The notes under the pieces are model-generated. The model saw only the letters and a program-made list of their open reading frames with translations. It was not told the DNA's origin and made no database searches. A DNA stretch of 6,360 bases from Planctomycetota bacterium (GTDB taxonomy: Bacteria; Planctomycetota; Phycisphaerae; Phycisphaerales; UBA1924), in contig JAEYVB010000243.1 of NCBI GenBank assembly GCA_023429345.1, positions 1 to 6,360 of the forward strand, in the 5' to 3' direction. Made by a program: the position numbers and the translations under genes. How positions within the stretch are numbered: the stretch's first letter is position 1; each line of letters opens with the position of its first letter. Below are positions 6,247 through 6,360 of the stretch, in pieces.

Positions 6247-6341
6247 CGCTCGATGAGCGGGAAAGGATCGGCGGGGAGCGTATCGGGGAGTGTTTCGCTC
6301 GCGCGGGAGGGGACGTTGGACTGGTCGAATGAGCCGGCCAT
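6195..6341 (-). pseudogene. pdxH: Out-of-frame N-terminal fragment of pdxH
   Basis: From an ATG at 6341 this frame encodes 48 residues and stops at TGA 6197-6195. Its second half reads LPADPFPLIERWYRDAHERL then VQPN, which is the usual PdxH N-terminal helix (E. coli has LPADP, FERW and a short linker to its TAM). It stops just where the main frame takes over with PNAMTLAV. Dropping one TTGGG copy of the plus-strand repeat 6203-6212 joins the two into a 226-residue protein reading LVQPNAMTLAV, the normal PdxH length. Adding one base in the same C-run would also join them, reading VQPNPNAM. The frame is open to the right edge, so a start beyond the window cannot be excluded. Confidence 0.75.
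6203..6212. repeat. 5-bp tandem duplication (TTGGG x2) at the pdxH frame break
   Basis: The plus strand reads TTGGG TTGGG at 6203-6207 and 6208-6212 (CCCAA CCCAA on the coding strand). It lies exactly where PdxH homology changes frame, which suggests that slippage or an assembly error caused the frameshift. Confidence 0.8.
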
Positions 6342-6360
6342 GGGTGAACCGTAGGGGGGT

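Overview
The window is high-GC bacterial DNA with five protein-coding loci, two of which run into the window edges. Two neighbouring secreted proteins end in a cysteine-containing, dockerin-like double repeat of about 61 residues. From memory, this tail type (annotated at NCBI as 'GC-type dockerin') is typical of Planctomycetota, especially Phycisphaerae/Phycisphaerales. That lineage is therefore the best guess, but it is an inference from the tails and base composition, not from a marker gene.

Layout, left to right. (1) 1-628, plus strand: the C-terminal part of fumarylacetoacetase, the last enzyme of tyrosine/homogentisate degradation, cut by the left edge. (2) 836-2527, plus: a secreted deiminase of the peptidylarginine/agmatine deiminase superfamily, built as signal peptide, catalytic domain, Ig-like domain and dockerin-like tail. 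(3) 2562-2603: a strong hairpin followed by a T-rich tract between two convergent genes. (4) 2629-4197, minus: a secreted endonuclease/exonuclease/phosphatase (EEP) fold protein with a beta-rich module and nearly the same dockerin-like tail. (5) 4282-5496, minus: a cytoplasmic HDOD-domain protein. (6) 5656-6341, minus: pdxH, pyridoxamine/pyridoxine 5'-phosphate oxidase. Its N-terminal 40-odd codons lie in a different frame from the rest, and a 5-bp tandem repeat sits exactly at the junction.

The minus-strand genes run pdxH, HDOD, EEP with gaps of 159 and 84 bases, so co-transcription is possible but not shown. The only clear functional pairing is between the two convergent secreted enzymes: 52 of 61 tail residues are identical although the codons have diverged. 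This suggests that both are handled by the same extracellular docking or sorting partner, which is not in this window. The rest is ordinary metabolism (fahA, pdxH) and a probable signalling or regulatory protein (HDOD). I see no tRNA, rRNA, CRISPR array, insertion sequence or phage gene. No gene-free stretch exceeds about 210 bases.
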